A DNA stretch of 48,005 nucleotides from an uncultured bacterium (lineage in GTDB: Bacteria > Bacteroidota > Bacteroidia > Bacteroidales > CAIXTV01), in the NCBI GenBank assembly GCA_903922465.1, contig CAIXTV010000010.1, forward strand, positions 1 through 48,005, given 5' to 3'. The notes under the pieces were generated by a model, which was not told where the DNA came from, did no database searches, and worked only from the letters and a program-made list of their open reading frames with translations. Numbering within the stretch: the stretch's first letter is position 1; every line of letters begins with the position of its first letter. Positions 9,764 through 18,918 of the stretch are shown here, in pieces. The position numbers were made by a program, and so were the translations under genes.

Positions 9764-10036
9764 TTATTCTATTGTAACGGTTAATCCAAGTTTAGCCAGT
9801 CTGTTGCCATAAGTTTTTAAAAGTATTAAACTGCCACTCTTAACAGCACATTTCCCTTTATAATGAACAATAATGGAGCATTGCTCTGCTTGTTCTAGGG
9901 TGTGTTTACATATTTTAATCAGAGCGTCTATTACAAAATCAAAAGTGTGTACATCATCATTATGAAGTATTAGATCTTTGAGAACATCAGATGTTTCATC
10001 GGGACTTTCAGCTTTTTTTGTCTTTTCTTTTACCAT
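9764..10036 (-). CDS. clpS: ATP-dependent Clp protease adaptor ClpS
   Basis: A 90-residue cytoplasmic adaptor. The N-terminal 20 residues are charged and flexible. The folded part has the ClpS signature: LHNDDVHTFDFVIDAL (the NDD residues that read N-degrons) and a conserved His in IVHYKGKCAVKSG, ending in the usual short beta-strand. ClpS presents N-end-rule substrates to ClpAP. It sits in the operon with nfeD and floA, an arrangement that may simply be co-transcription. Confidence 0.92.
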   Translation of the reverse strand: MVKEKTKKAESPDETSDVLKDLILHNDDVHTFDFVIDALIKICKHTLEQAEQCSIIVHYKGKCAVKSGSLILLKTYGNRLAKLGLTVTIE

Positions 10037-10096
10037 AATAAATCGAAAACTTATTCCTTACAAATGTAAGATTAAAATTCAATCAAAAAGAAAAAA

Positions 10097-10738
10097 TTAT
10101 TTTATTTTGTTCTGATGATTTATTATTTGGCGGAAACGAGGTGAATCGAAAAAGTATTTTAACTTCTGAATATCCTTGGCATTGGAAGTCTTCAAGTCGA
10201 ATATATCATCGTTAAATTCATTTTTAATTACTAGCCAAATGAGTTCAGAACAATATATACTTGAACTATCTTTTATATCAAATGCATTGTCAAAAGCAAT
10301 GTTTTTTCGCAAATAATATCTTGCTTTTTCTGAAATAGCAGAATTCTTTTTAGAGTGATTGTTTATATACCTAACCACTATGATGGAATTTTCCTGGCTA
10401 TCTCTTATGAAATCTTTTAAATCCTGCTCTTGAACACCGTCTTTTGATGTTAATGATTGAGATACTGAATGAATAACGCTAATCTTGTCAGGTCTTTTAC
10501 AAATGATAGCGCAATGCGATAGACTATACTTTTCTTTTAGGGTTTTAACAATCATATCGCTTACAAAACCAAAGCCGTGCCGCAATATAATATCCCCATC
10601 CTCTATCGAATCAATTTCTGATGGGGTGAAGCAATAGGTAGAAAAAAAATGTTCTTGTTCGCTACGAAGATCGTAGATGAACAAGAACATAATTGAAGAC
10701 ACTATTAAAATAAGAACAACAATGAAAATTCTTTTCAA
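10097..10738 (-). CDS. YiiX/YebB-like NlpC/P60-superfamily cysteine hydrolase
   Basis: A 213-residue protein with an N-terminal membrane anchor or signal (about 3-24). The body has the permuted papain-like order of the YiiX family: GDIILRHG near the start, the His in SLSHCAII, then the Cys in SSSIYCSELIW about 90 residues later. That gives a Cys/His pair for amide or thioester hydrolysis, probably in the periplasm. Family substrates include cell-wall peptides and lipid-linked amides; which applies here is unknown. It lies 24 bp after the DUF4878 lipoprotein on the same strand. Confidence 0.82.
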   Translation of the reverse strand: MKRIFIVVLILIVSSIMFLFIYDLRSEQEHFFSTYCFTPSEIDSIEDGDIILRHGFGFVSDMIVKTLKEKYSLSHCAIICKRPDKISVIHSVSQSLTSKDGVQEQDLKDFIRDSQENSIIVVRYINNHSKKNSAISEKARYYLRKNIAFDNAFDIKDSSSIYCSELIWLVIKNEFNDDIFDLKTSNAKDIQKLKYFFDSPRFRQIINHQNKIK

Positions 10739-10762
10739 GGCAGTCTTGTGTCCAAAAATAAA

Positions 10763-11233
10763 TTATTTTACTTCAGGTGTAGTCGTAGCAGTTGAATCAG
10801 CAGGAGTTTCTGGAGTTGTTGCACCACCACCCATTGAGTCTTCTTTTTTCATATCAACTAACCATTTGCCATCTTTTTTAATCAGGTCTAATTTTTCTTC
10901 TTTTGAATCTTTACCTGTGATGGTTGCTTTGAATGTACAAAGTGCTTTGTCTTCTTTAACTTCGCATTTCATGCCTTCGATTTTGATTTCAGCTTTTTTA
11001 GCTTCTTCCATTTGTTTTTTAGCTTCGTCACCACCCATAGTTGTCATGCTTTTCATCATGTCAAGCATTTTGCCAGTAGCTTCAGTTCCGATAGCTTTAG
11101 CTTCATCATACTCTAATTTTGTTAAGTGTTTGTAGAAGGTTTCTGCTACGTCTTCTGGTTTCCCAGTGTTTTTACATGCGTTAAATGCAACTACTGCTAA
11201 AATTAAAACAGCAAATTTGATAACTTTTTTCAT
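10763..11233 (-). CDS. DUF4878-type lipoprotein
   Basis: A 156-residue lipoprotein. A short signal ends in a lipobox with Cys at residue 20 (AFNAC). The body (PEDVAETFYKHLTKLEYDEAKAI...) has the NTF2-like pattern of DUF4878, with a closing strand KDGKWLVDMKKE. The C-terminus is a Thr/Pro/Ala-rich linker (about 137-156). DUF4878 proteins are envelope proteins of unknown activity. It is the first gene of the minus-strand run towards floA. Upstream, the minus strand reads CTTGCAC, about 20 bp, then CAATTTTG (complement of 11279-11286), one mismatch from a TAnnTTTG promoter. Confidence 0.8.
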   Translation of the reverse strand: MKKVIKFAVLILAVVAFNACKNTGKPEDVAETFYKHLTKLEYDEAKAIGTEATGKMLDMMKSMTTMGGDEAKKQMEEAKKAEIKIEGMKCEVKEDKALCTFKATITGKDSKEEKLDLIKKDGKWLVDMKKEDSMGGGATTPETPADSTATTTPEVK

Positions 11234-11347
11234 CGTTTAATTGTTTTTGTTAGTATTTATTTTATTTCTTTACAACGTGCAAAATTGTAACATTTATTTT
11301 TACTGTGCAAGAAAAAAATGATTTTACCTTAAAATAATATCTATAAC

Positions 11348-11998
11348 ATGATTATTAATAACTTTAGCAATGCCTTAATCACTCGTTTACAGCTTGATTT
11401 ACCCGGTCATGACTCACATCTTAAAATGTCTTCTAAACTCCGAATTAAATGGATTAAATCTTTTGCAGATGCAATTTCGTTTAAAAAAAGTGCTGTTTTG
11501 ATCCTAATCTACTCGAAAAACAACGAACTTTATACTATTCTCATTCAACGTCCAGTTTATAATGGCGTTCATAGCAACCAAATTTGTTTCCCCGGAGGCA
11601 AGTTTGAAATTGATGATACCGACCTCTATCATACTGCAAAAAGAGAATGTTTTGAAGAAGTAGGGGTTGAAATTCACGACACTAATCTTCTTGGCGAACT
11701 CTCCGAACTTTTTATTCCACCAAGTCGCTTTAGGGTACTCCCTGTCATCGCAAGCATTCGTCATCAACCCATTTTTAAACCTAATGAATTAGAAGTTCAA
11801 CAAATTATTGAAGTTAAACTTGCCGATTTATTTAATGAAGTTAACAGCAAGAAAGTATATATGAAGGTCCGCGGAATTCGCTTTAAAACTCCTGCTATTG
11901 TTATTGACCATCACGTCATTTGGGGTGCAACAGCAATGATTATTCAAGAATTTAAAGATGTTTGCAGCGAAATCCCTATTAATTATTTATCAAAATGA
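11348..11998 (+). CDS. NUDIX hydrolase, CoA pyrophosphatase-like
   Basis: A 216-residue cytoplasmic NUDIX enzyme. The box reads FPGGKFEIDDTD...TAKRECFEEVGV, with the REcfEE metal-binding core and an Asp at the position where many NUDIX proteins have Glu, as in the CoA-pyrophosphatase (NudL/YeaB) subgroup. Upstream HSNQICFPGG matches the UPF0035-type motif of the same group. It probably cleaves CoA or CoA derivatives to 4'-phosphopantetheine and 3',5'-ADP. A CoA-specific enzyme fits a genome busy with acyl-CoA metabolism, but the gene is not linked to that cluster. It stands alone, divergent from the DUF4878 lipoprotein. Confidence 0.85.
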   Translation: MIINNFSNALITRLQLDLPGHDSHLKMSSKLRIKWIKSFADAISFKKSAVLILIYSKNNELYTILIQRPVYNGVHSNQICFPGGKFEIDDTDLYHTAKRECFEEVGVEIHDTNLLGELSELFIPPSRFRVLPVIASIRHQPIFKPNELEVQQIIEVKLADLFNEVNSKKVYMKVRGIRFKTPAIVIDHHVIWGATAMIIQEFKDVCSEIPINYLSK

Positions 11999-12028
11999 AT
12001 TTGAAATACAACCATTTCAAATTCTTCA

Positions 12029-12036
12029 TATCTTTG
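12029..12036 (+). promoter_or_regulatory. candidate -7 promoter element (TATCTTTG) for the deformylase
   Basis: TATCTTTG is an exact match to TAnnTTTG, 17 bp before the ATG at 12054. A TTTG at 12000-12003 could be the -33 box, though the 25-bp gap is longer than usual. Confidence 0.5.
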
Positions 12037-12053
12037 TCTAAAATTATTCCATA

Positions 12054-12701
12054 ATGAAAAACCTATTTATCTTAAATTTCGCTTTGTTCGTTTTATTAGG
12101 CGTGTTTTCCTGTTCAAATAAAAAGGACACCATTGAAACCACAATCCCTATCGATACCATTAGTTTTACCACGGCAGAAACTGACACTATAATGCAACAG
12201 GCCGATACCTCCAAAATGCGCTTGCTCACCATTTTCGATTATAACGATTCCCTTAGCCTCCGTAGAGTATCACATTATGTTTTGCCCGATTCAAACAATC
12301 TTGTCCTTCAGCGCCTCATAAAAAGAATGTATAAAACTGTCACCGATCCTGCCAACCCAGGTGTTGGTATCGCCGCCCCTCAAGTAGGAATTAATCGCAA
12401 CATCATTTGGGTGCAACGTCTCGACAAAACCGGAAAACCTTTTGAAGTCTATTTGAATCCCCGAATTCTACTGTATTCAAACAAGCAAATTAACTTCCCG
12501 GGCGATGGCTGTCTGTCAATTCCGGGCATCAATGGCACTTCAAAAAGATATTCTTCTGTTGTTGTTGAATATGATTTATTAGACGGTTCTCATCATATCG
12601 AAATTGTGGAAGGTTACTCCGGTAGCAGCTTTACCGCCGTTATTTGCCAGCACGAAATTGACCATTTATGGGGAACCCTTTTTATCGATCGACTCCTTTA
12701 A
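12054..12701 (+). CDS. def: peptide deformylase with a lipoprotein signal peptide
   Basis: A 215-residue protein whose residues about 70-215 are a peptide deformylase. Motif 1 is GVGIAAPQ (103-110), motif 2 is DGCLS with metal ligand Cys153, and motif 3 is HEIDH with His200, Glu201 and His204. Motif 2 has Asp where the family normally has Glu (EGCLS). The N-terminus is unusual: residues 1-19 are a hydrophobic signal and Cys20 follows VFS, a lipobox, then a polar Thr/Asp-rich linker (21-65). This predicts a lipid-anchored, extracytoplasmic enzyme, although deformylation of nascent chains is cytoplasmic. It may act on formyl-peptides in the envelope, or the signal could be a misleading hydrophobic extension. 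A housekeeping deformylase is presumably elsewhere in the genome. Confidence 0.88.
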   Translation: MKNLFILNFALFVLLGVFSCSNKKDTIETTIPIDTISFTTAETDTIMQQADTSKMRLLTIFDYNDSLSLRRVSHYVLPDSNNLVLQRLIKRMYKTVTDPANPGVGIAAPQVGINRNIIWVQRLDKTGKPFEVYLNPRILLYSNKQINFPGDGCLSIPGINGTSKRYSSVVVEYDLLDGSHHIEIVEGYSGSSFTAVICQHEIDHLWGTLFIDRLL

Positions 12702-12938
12702 GCATTTCTATTATGTCATTTTGACAGGTTTTAATTTGCCTTAATGAAGTTTCGATATTTTAATTTCGCTAAATCATTTTTGATTTAAACTTTTTGCGAT
12801 TTATATCAAAAATCACAATTTGAACGGTAACAATTTCACCCTTAAATCGCAGAAAATTGCTTCAAGATTAAAACATCAGGCAGTTTTATTTCGCACAACA
12901 ATGGCTAAAATCCTTACCCCCATTTATTCAAACCTGAA

Positions 12939-13169
12939 CAGCCTAATACAAAGCCCGAACAGTCTACTACAAAACCCAAACAGTCTACTACAAAACCCAA
13001 ACAGGCTACGTAAAAACCCAAACAGCACTTGAACAAACCCAAACAGCACTTGAACAAACCCAAACAGCGCTTGTACAAACCCGAACAGCGCTTGTACAAA
13101 CCCGAACAGCACTTGAACAAACCCAAACAGCGCTTGTACAAACCTTAACGGCTCATTTACAAATCAAAA
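12939..13169. repeat. 21-bp-period tandem array 2 (11 units)
   Basis: Eleven units of exactly 21 bp, starting at 12939, 12960, 12981 and so on, with no indels. The typical unit is CAG-CGC-TTGTACAA-ACCC-AAA. Variants carry CTACTACAAAA or CACTTGAACAAA, and several units contain the 8-bp palindrome TTGTACAA. A degenerate twelfth unit may follow (13170-13190). The gene-free DNA before it (12702-12938) has no other structure I recognise. Open frames cross the array on both strands (minus-strand heptads like LFGFVQA, plus-strand heptads like TALVQTR or NSLLQNP), but they follow from the 21-bp period. The array separates the convergent ends of the deformylase and prolyl oligopeptidase genes. Confidence 0.9.
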
Positions 13170-13206
13170 TAGCCCTCCGGTTTTTAAAAACTAACTCAAA
13201 AAAATC

Positions 13207-15453
13207 TTATTCTTTCGGCTGTGCTTGTATATTGACTTCCGTAGCCTTTATTTTCTTTTCGGTTTTTTGTGGAGGCAATGATAATGAAGGTGCATTAAGC
13301 CTTATTTTCTTCTCAAGTTCAGTTTCCGTAATCGTTGAACTATCGAAACTCATTCCAAGATTATAAAGCACAAACGACCACACATCCGTCATTTCATCTA
13401 TCACTTTCGAAGTAGGTTTTCCTGCACCATGTCCAGCATTTGTTTCAATCCGAATTATAGTAGGATTCTCACTTGCATTGCATTCTTGCAAACGAGCAGC
13501 AAATTTAAATGAATGCGCAGGAACAACTCTATCGTCATGATCCCCAGTGGTAATAAGGGTTGCAGGGTACTTCCCGTTTTCTTTCAAATGGTGTAAAGGC
13601 GAGTAATTGTAGAGATATTTAAACATTTCTTCTCCGTCATCAAAAGTCCCATAATCCTCTTTCCAAGCCCATCCAATGGTGAATTTTTGATAATGCAACA
13701 TGTCCAATACCCCAACAGCAGGAAGCGCCACTTTAAAAAGATCAGGACGTTGTGTCATGCATGCACCCACAAGCAATCCTCCATTCGACCCACCCGAAAT
13801 AGCAAGTTTCTCTGGCGAAGTATAATTCATTTTAATAAGATATTCGGCAGCCGCAATAAAATCGTCAAACACATTCTGCTTATGGAGTTTGGTGCCAGCC
13901 TTATGCCAATCATCACCATATTCACCACCCCCGCGTATGTTCGCCATCACATAAATACCCCCATTTTCGAGGAAAAGCAAACGACTAATACTAAAATTAG
14001 GGGTTAAACTGATGTTGAAACCACCATAACCATATAGAAGTGTTGGATTATTCCCATCTAAAACAATATTACGTTTATGCACAACAAACATCGGAATTTT
14101 AATATGATCATTACTAGGATAAAACAACTGCTCAGTAACATAATCATCAGCATTAAACTTAATTTTCGACTCCGTATAAATTTCAGATATTCCTGAAGTG
14201 ATGTCGTATTTATAAACAGTATTTGGAAAAGTAAAAGATGTGAACGAATAGAAAGCTGTATTGTCATTTTTCTTACCACTAAAGCCCCCAAGAGTTCCAA
14301 TTCCCGGCAGTTTCAACTCCCCAGTTTGTTTGCCATCAAAAGTATAGATGTATGCCTTACTATATGCATCCCTCATATAAGTAGCAACAATCTTATCATT
14401 CACCAATTCTATCGATTCCAACACTTCTTCCTTTTGTGGAATAATAGTTTTCCAAAATTCAGCTTCAGGTTTCAAAGGATCAACCACCACCAATTGCTTG
14501 TGAGGAGCATTTTTGTTGGTTGTGATAAGAAGTTTTGTTCCAATATTATCCACCACCGAAAAATCATTCTCAAAACCCTTAGCGATTAATCGAAAATCCT
14601 TATCTTTCTTTATCATATCTTTACAGTACAGCGAATTTCCACTCGTCGATTCAGTTTCATAAATAATCAAAAACCTTTCATCCTCTGTGGTTTGTGCCGA
14701 ATAGTTGCGAAGCGGAAAAGCCTTATTCTCATAAATAAGCTTATCGCTCTTTTGCTTAGTATTTATTTTATGATAATAAACTTTATGAAATTCATTCTTC
14801 TTCGAAAGCTCTTTGCCTTTCTCAGGAGCATCGTAACTGCTATAATAAAACCCATCCCCAAGCCAGGCAATCCCCGAAAACTTCACCCATTTAAGTTCAT
14901 CTTTCATCATTAAACCCGTGGCAAGTTCTTTAACATAAATCTCACTCCAATCCGAACCCGCCCTCGAAATAGAATACGCTAAATACTTTCCATCATGCGA
15001 AACCGATATATCACCCAACGAAACCGTTCCATCAGTCGACAAAGTATTAGGGTCAAGAACCACTTTCGATTCAGCATATAATTTCTCCTGCATATACAAT
15101 ACACTCTGGTTTTGAGTGCCTTTATTCAGATAATAAAAATACTTATTCCCAGCCTTAAACGGAACACCATATTTAGGATAATCCCACAATTGAGTAAGAC
15201 GTTTTTTAATATCATTTCTAAAAGGAATCGTGCTAAGATATTGGTTTGTCACTTTATTTTGTGCTTCAACCCACTCAGCAGTCTCTTTCGAATTGTCATC
15301 TTCCAACCATCTATAGTTTTCAATCACTTTAGTGTTGAAATATCCCTCATGGGTTTCAACCTTTTTGGTTTCAGGGTATTTAATATTTTGAGATGAAAGA
15401 TTGGTCATACTTAAAAGGCTTAAAAGAATAGAACTAACATATATTTTATTCAT
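13207..15453 (-). CDS. prolyl oligopeptidase (S9A), exported
   Basis: A 748-residue serine peptidase that cleaves after proline in short peptides. A signal peptide occupies about 1-21. An N-terminal S9A segment and seven-bladed propeller cover about 25-440, and the alpha/beta-hydrolase domain about 450-710. The catalytic triad is visible: Ser556 in GGSNGG, Asp641 in GDHDDRVVP and His675 in NAGHGAGKP. The signal peptide predicts a periplasmic enzyme, as is usual in Bacteroidota. After the catalytic domain come about 50 residues of Lys/Glu/Pro-rich tail that is not part of the family core. The gene stands alone between array 2 and the MoxR cluster. Confidence 0.93.
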   Translation of the reverse strand: MNKIYVSSILLSLLSMTNLSSQNIKYPETKKVETHEGYFNTKVIENYRWLEDDNSKETAEWVEAQNKVTNQYLSTIPFRNDIKKRLTQLWDYPKYGVPFKAGNKYFYYLNKGTQNQSVLYMQEKLYAESKVVLDPNTLSTDGTVSLGDISVSHDGKYLAYSISRAGSDWSEIYVKELATGLMMKDELKWVKFSGIAWLGDGFYYSSYDAPEKGKELSKKNEFHKVYYHKINTKQKSDKLIYENKAFPLRNYSAQTTEDERFLIIYETESTSGNSLYCKDMIKKDKDFRLIAKGFENDFSVVDNIGTKLLITTNKNAPHKQLVVVDPLKPEAEFWKTIIPQKEEVLESIELVNDKIVATYMRDAYSKAYIYTFDGKQTGELKLPGIGTLGGFSGKKNDNTAFYSFTSFTFPNTVYKYDITSGISEIYTESKIKFNADDYVTEQLFYPSNDHIKIPMFVVHKRNIVLDGNNPTLLYGYGGFNISLTPNFSISRLLFLENGGIYVMANIRGGGEYGDDWHKAGTKLHKQNVFDDFIAAAEYLIKMNYTSPEKLAISGGSNGGLLVGACMTQRPDLFKVALPAVGVLDMLHYQKFTIGWAWKEDYGTFDDGEEMFKYLYNYSPLHHLKENGKYPATLITTGDHDDRVVPAHSFKFAARLQECNASENPTIIRIETNAGHGAGKPTSKVIDEMTDVWSFVLYNLGMSFDSSTITETELEKKIRLNAPSLSLPPQKTEKKIKATEVNIQAQPKE

Positions 15454-15689
15454 ATTATTATTTGATTTGATATTTGAAATTGGAATATTTATTTTGATTT
15501 TTCTTTATATATAAGCAATGCCCCTCAACCCAACATCTTCTCCGATGAATTATAAGTTAGAAGTGCTGTTTTTAAAAGAAACACACAAATGTTTTTAATA
15601 CTTAGCTGCATGAATCTTGTTTTATAGATGTAAATAATGACAAGCAAGCCTCATGGGCCGATAGAAGGTTCTTAAATCGTATCGAGACT

Positions 15690-16670
15690 TCAGAATGCAT
15701 CTTTTTTCATGAGTTCTTCAACTATGTTGTTCACCGAAATGTTTTCAGCTTCTGCTTTATAGTTACGAACAATACGATGCTGAAGAACAGCAGTTGCAAC
15801 TGCTTTCACATCTTCAATGTCAGGAGTATATTTACCTTTAATTGCTGCATGACTTTTTGCACCCAATATTAAAAACTGTGAAGCTCTCGGACCAGCGCCC
15901 CACGAAATATATTCATTAGCCCACGCATGCGAATTACTATTCCCCGGACGAGTCATCGAAATCAATTTCACAGCATATTGATACACTGCTTCAGGAACAG
16001 GAATCTTAAGCATCAATTGCTGAAAATATAAAATATCATCTCTATGCAAAGCAATCTCAGGACTAAGGAATTGTTGTGATGTTGTTGTCTTAACAATTTC
16101 AAGTTCCTGCTCAAATGTTGGATAATCAAGCCACAAACTAAACATAAAACGGTCAAGTTGAGCTTCAGGTAGGGGGTAGGTTCCTTCTTGTTCAATTGGG
16201 TTTTGAGTAGCAAGAACAAAGAAAGGCTCCTCTAAAGTATATTTAGACCCCGAAACCGTTATGGTTTTCTCTTGCATAGCTTCCAAAAGTGCCGATTGAG
16301 TTTTAGGAGGAGTACGGTTAATTTCATCTGCCAGAATAATGTTGGCAAATACAGGTCCCTTTACAAATTTAAACTTACGAGTCTCATCAAGAATTTCTGT
16401 ACCTATGATGTCCGAAGGCATTAAGTCAGGTGTAAACTGAATACGGCTATATTTTAAATCTAATGCGCTTGCAATGGTATTTATCATTAAGGTTTTTGCA
16501 AGACCAGGCACCCCAATTAAAAGACAATGGCTCCGACAAAGAATTGAAATGAAAATATCACGAACTATTTTGTCTTGCCCTATAATAACTTTTGCGACCT
16601 CTTTACTAAAGATGTTGTACGAATTTTTTAAACCATCTATAGCTTCAACGTCATTTGAATATAATTTCAT
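15690..16670 (-). CDS. MoxR-family AAA+ ATPase
   Basis: A 326-residue cytoplasmic ATPase. Walker A is GVPGLAKT (53-60), Walker B with the MoxR signature is ILADEINRTPPKTQSALLEAM, sensor 1 is VLATQNPIEQEGTYPLPEAQLDRF, and the C-terminal lid is complete. MoxR ATPases act as chaperones that insert cofactors or activate VWA-domain proteins. Usually DUF58 and Bat genes follow; here the operon instead begins with periplasmic foldases (18-bp gap from the SurA-like gene) and MoxR is the last gene. A 236-bp gene-free gap follows before the peptidase gene. Confidence 0.93.
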   Translation of the reverse strand: MKLYSNDVEAIDGLKNSYNIFSKEVAKVIIGQDKIVRDIFISILCRSHCLLIGVPGLAKTLMINTIASALDLKYSRIQFTPDLMPSDIIGTEILDETRKFKFVKGPVFANIILADEINRTPPKTQSALLEAMQEKTITVSGSKYTLEEPFFVLATQNPIEQEGTYPLPEAQLDRFMFSLWLDYPTFEQELEIVKTTTSQQFLSPEIALHRDDILYFQQLMLKIPVPEAVYQYAVKLISMTRPGNSNSHAWANEYISWGAGPRASQFLILGAKSHAAIKGKYTPDIEDVKAVATAVLQHRIVRNYKAEAENISVNNIVEELMKKDAF

Positions 16671-16688
16671 ATTTCGAACATTTTTAAT

Positions 16689-18032
16689 TTATTTCACCCA
16701 CGAATGAGTAAACACACAATTTTTATAATCTCCATTTATAGCAACATAAGTGAAATTAATTTTTTCTTTAATCCAATCACCTATAGCTTTTTGTTTTTTG
16801 TTTTCAAGAGCAGCCGTTTGAATCCTATCATAATCTTCAACAAGGTTTGCTTTATGAGGTTTTGTTCTTATTTTAAGATATAAAATCCTATAAGCTTGAT
16901 TTCTGTCCTCAGTCAACATAGGTACAGGCTTCGAAAACTCTCCTTGTTTAAGTTTATCCACAATAAAAAAGGCACTTTGATCAACTTCTTTGGCTAAAAA
17001 ACGTGTCGAACCTGAATACGTATTTATCATCATACCCCCATTATACTTATTAGGATCATCAGAATACTTAATAGCAGCTTCTTCAAATTTAAGTGGATTA
17101 TTAATTAAAGCATAAATGCTATCAAGTGAATTCTTTGCTTTTTGCAAATCCTCTTCAGTTACTTTCGGACGAATTAATATATGACGAACATTCACATATT
17201 CCCCTCTTCTTTCAATCAATTGAAGCACATGATATCCCTCTTTGGTCTTTGTGACAGGTGACACATCATTTACAGCTTTTAAAGTAAAAGCAGCAGCTTC
17301 AAATTCAGGAAGCATTTCACCACGAGTGAACATTCCCAATTCACCTCCTTTTTTTGCCGACTCAATATCATCTGAATATAAAGTGGCTAATGCAGCAAAG
17401 TTCTCTCCTTTTTTAACTCTATCATAAAATCCTAAGATTTTTTCTTTAGCAATAGTCTTTGCATCTTCTGTAATCAAAGGTTGTTTCACAATTTGCCCAA
17501 TTTCAAATTCCGATTCAACTAATGGAAGACTATCCTGATTAATGTTCTTGTAAAACAATTTAACTTCACTAGGTGTAATCGTGATTTTCTCCGTTATTTT
17601 GTTTTGCATCATTTCTGATAAGAGTTGTTTCTTAAGCATATCATACATCTCTTCTTTAATCTCAGCAATTGATTTATGGTAATATTCTTCGAGTTTTTCT
17701 TTCGATCCAATTTGACTTATAAAATACCTAAGGTTTCTATTCATTCTATCTTGAACCATTTCATCCTTAACAACTAAACTATCAATCTCTGCTTGGTGCA
17801 ATAATAGTTTCATGAATAAAAGATTCTCTAGTATTTCACACTTAACACTTGCTCCACCTTCTGTGGGATTTTGCAACTGATATTGGGAATATTGCATCTC
17901 TATATCGGATAGTTTTATGTTATTACTCCCCACTACTGCAACCACTTGGTCAATTACTTTATCCTGCGAAAAAAGATTAAAAGGCAAAGCAATTATACAA
18001 AGAACGCTAAAGTATTTTGTTAGTTGTTTCAT
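16689..18032 (-). CDS. SurA-like periplasmic peptidylprolyl isomerase
   Basis: A 447-residue protein with a signal peptide ending near residue 22 (LFSQ). Next is a SurA N-terminal chaperone domain (VIDQVVAVVGSNNIKLSDI...), then two parvulin domains. The first has the GGELGMFTRGEMLPEFEAAAF block and the second begins at VNVRHILIRP. SurA assists folding of outer-membrane proteins, and the isomerase domains catalyse cis/trans proline isomerisation. It is the third foldase-type gene of the guaB-to-moxR operon, 21 bp from the preceding gene. Confidence 0.9.
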   Translation of the reverse strand: MKQLTKYFSVLCIIALPFNLFSQDKVIDQVVAVVGSNNIKLSDIEMQYSQYQLQNPTEGGASVKCEILENLLFMKLLLHQAEIDSLVVKDEMVQDRMNRNLRYFISQIGSKEKLEEYYHKSIAEIKEEMYDMLKKQLLSEMMQNKITEKITITPSEVKLFYKNINQDSLPLVESEFEIGQIVKQPLITEDAKTIAKEKILGFYDRVKKGENFAALATLYSDDIESAKKGGELGMFTRGEMLPEFEAAAFTLKAVNDVSPVTKTKEGYHVLQLIERRGEYVNVRHILIRPKVTEEDLQKAKNSLDSIYALINNPLKFEEAAIKYSDDPNKYNGGMMINTYSGSTRFLAKEVDQSAFFIVDKLKQGEFSKPVPMLTEDRNQAYRILYLKIRTKPHKANLVEDYDRIQTAALENKKQKAIGDWIKEKINFTYVAINGDYKNCVFTHSWVK

Positions 18033-18053
18033 TTATGATTGGTATATTAGTAA

Positions 18054-18908
18054 TTAAAAGATTTCAATTTTATTATTTTCTGCTGCTTGTTGATAAATTT
18101 GCTTCCTATACTTATTGATAATGTCAGTTTTACGTTTACTAATAATGATTTGACGAATGTTTTCTTTTTCGAAATCGAGTGGAGATGTACCTTCTTTGCT
18201 TTTAAAATCTTTTATAGTAACCACGTAGTAGAAAAGAGAATCGCTTGTTTCTATAATCGGATGATTCTTGAGATACTCTTCTTTGTTATAAGTTACAATG
18301 GGTATTTCCTTCAGAATATCATCGAATAGTAGCCAGGTTTCATCATCAATAAAATAGTTAACGGCATTTTCTTTAAAAAACTTTTCTGCTATTTGTTTCT
18401 GTTGTTTTGTTTTGCTTTGAGTGAGTAAATTCTTTGCTTTTGCTTTCATAGGAGAATTTAGCATTAGCTTAACGAAATTAACTCTCACAATATTGCTTCT
18501 AAGTTCAAAGTTAGCTTGATTTTTCAAAAAATAGTCTTCAATTTGCCTATCGGTAATTAAAGTGTCAAGTTTTTGAGAGACAAGTTTTTCTTCGTATTTG
18601 TTTGCTATCAGTGAATTTTTATAAGCATCTATTTGCTTTGAAAAATCCATCTCCGAATTACTGAGAGTACTCTCAGCATTCTGAAGAAATAAACTTTGCT
18701 CAATCCAACTCTGAATATAATTTTTAATTATAGATATACTATCCACGGCAGAAGTTCCTTGTGGAATAATCCCTTCAATATCGGAGCGATAAAGAGATGA
18801 ATTGTTTACACGTGCAATTACATCATTCGATTTTTTTGTTGAACAAGCCGAAGTGATTGACAGAAAAGCAATGTATACTAATATAATATGTCGATAGAAA
18901 TATTTCAG
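18054..18908 (-). CDS. SurA/PpiC-N-like lipoprotein, probable CTG start
   Basis: From the first conventional start (GTG at 18746) the frame encodes 230 residues, but it is open further upstream. Reading from CTG at 18908-18906 gives MKYFYRHIILVYIAFLSITSAC, a textbook lipoprotein signal with the lipidated Cys at residue 22, and a total of 284 residues. No ATG, GTG or TTG lies in frame between the preceding stop and 18746, and the CTG is 10 bp after the upstream gene's stop, a normal operon gap. The body is mostly helical and charged, resembling the chaperone part of SurA-type proteins without a clear parvulin active-site block. It lies between two parvulin genes and probably works with them on outer-membrane proteins. 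The exact start is inference. Confidence 0.72.
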   Translation of the reverse strand: MKYFYRHIILVYIAFLSITSACSTKKSNDVIARVNNSSLYRSDIEGIIPQGTSAVDSISIIKNYIQSWIEQSLFLQNAESTLSNSEMDFSKQIDAYKNSLIANKYEEKLVSQKLDTLITDRQIEDYFLKNQANFELRSNIVRVNFVKLMLNSPMKAKAKNLLTQSKTKQQKQIAEKFFKENAVNYFIDDETWLLFDDILKEIPIVTYNKEEYLKNHPIIETSDSLFYYVVTIKDFKSKEGTSPLDFEKENIRQIIISKRKTDIINKYRKQIYQQAAENNKIEIF

Positions 18909-18918
18909 ATTTTGAAGA

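Noticed and set aside
12820-13141. Small genes on either strand across array 2
   Set aside because: They depend on the repeat period, overlap each other on both strands, and stop where a unit variant introduces TGA.
15454-15689. A tRNA or small RNA in the gap between the peptidase and moxR genes
   Set aside because: A GGTTC-like stretch near 15668 lacks a matching acceptor stem and cloverleaf arms.
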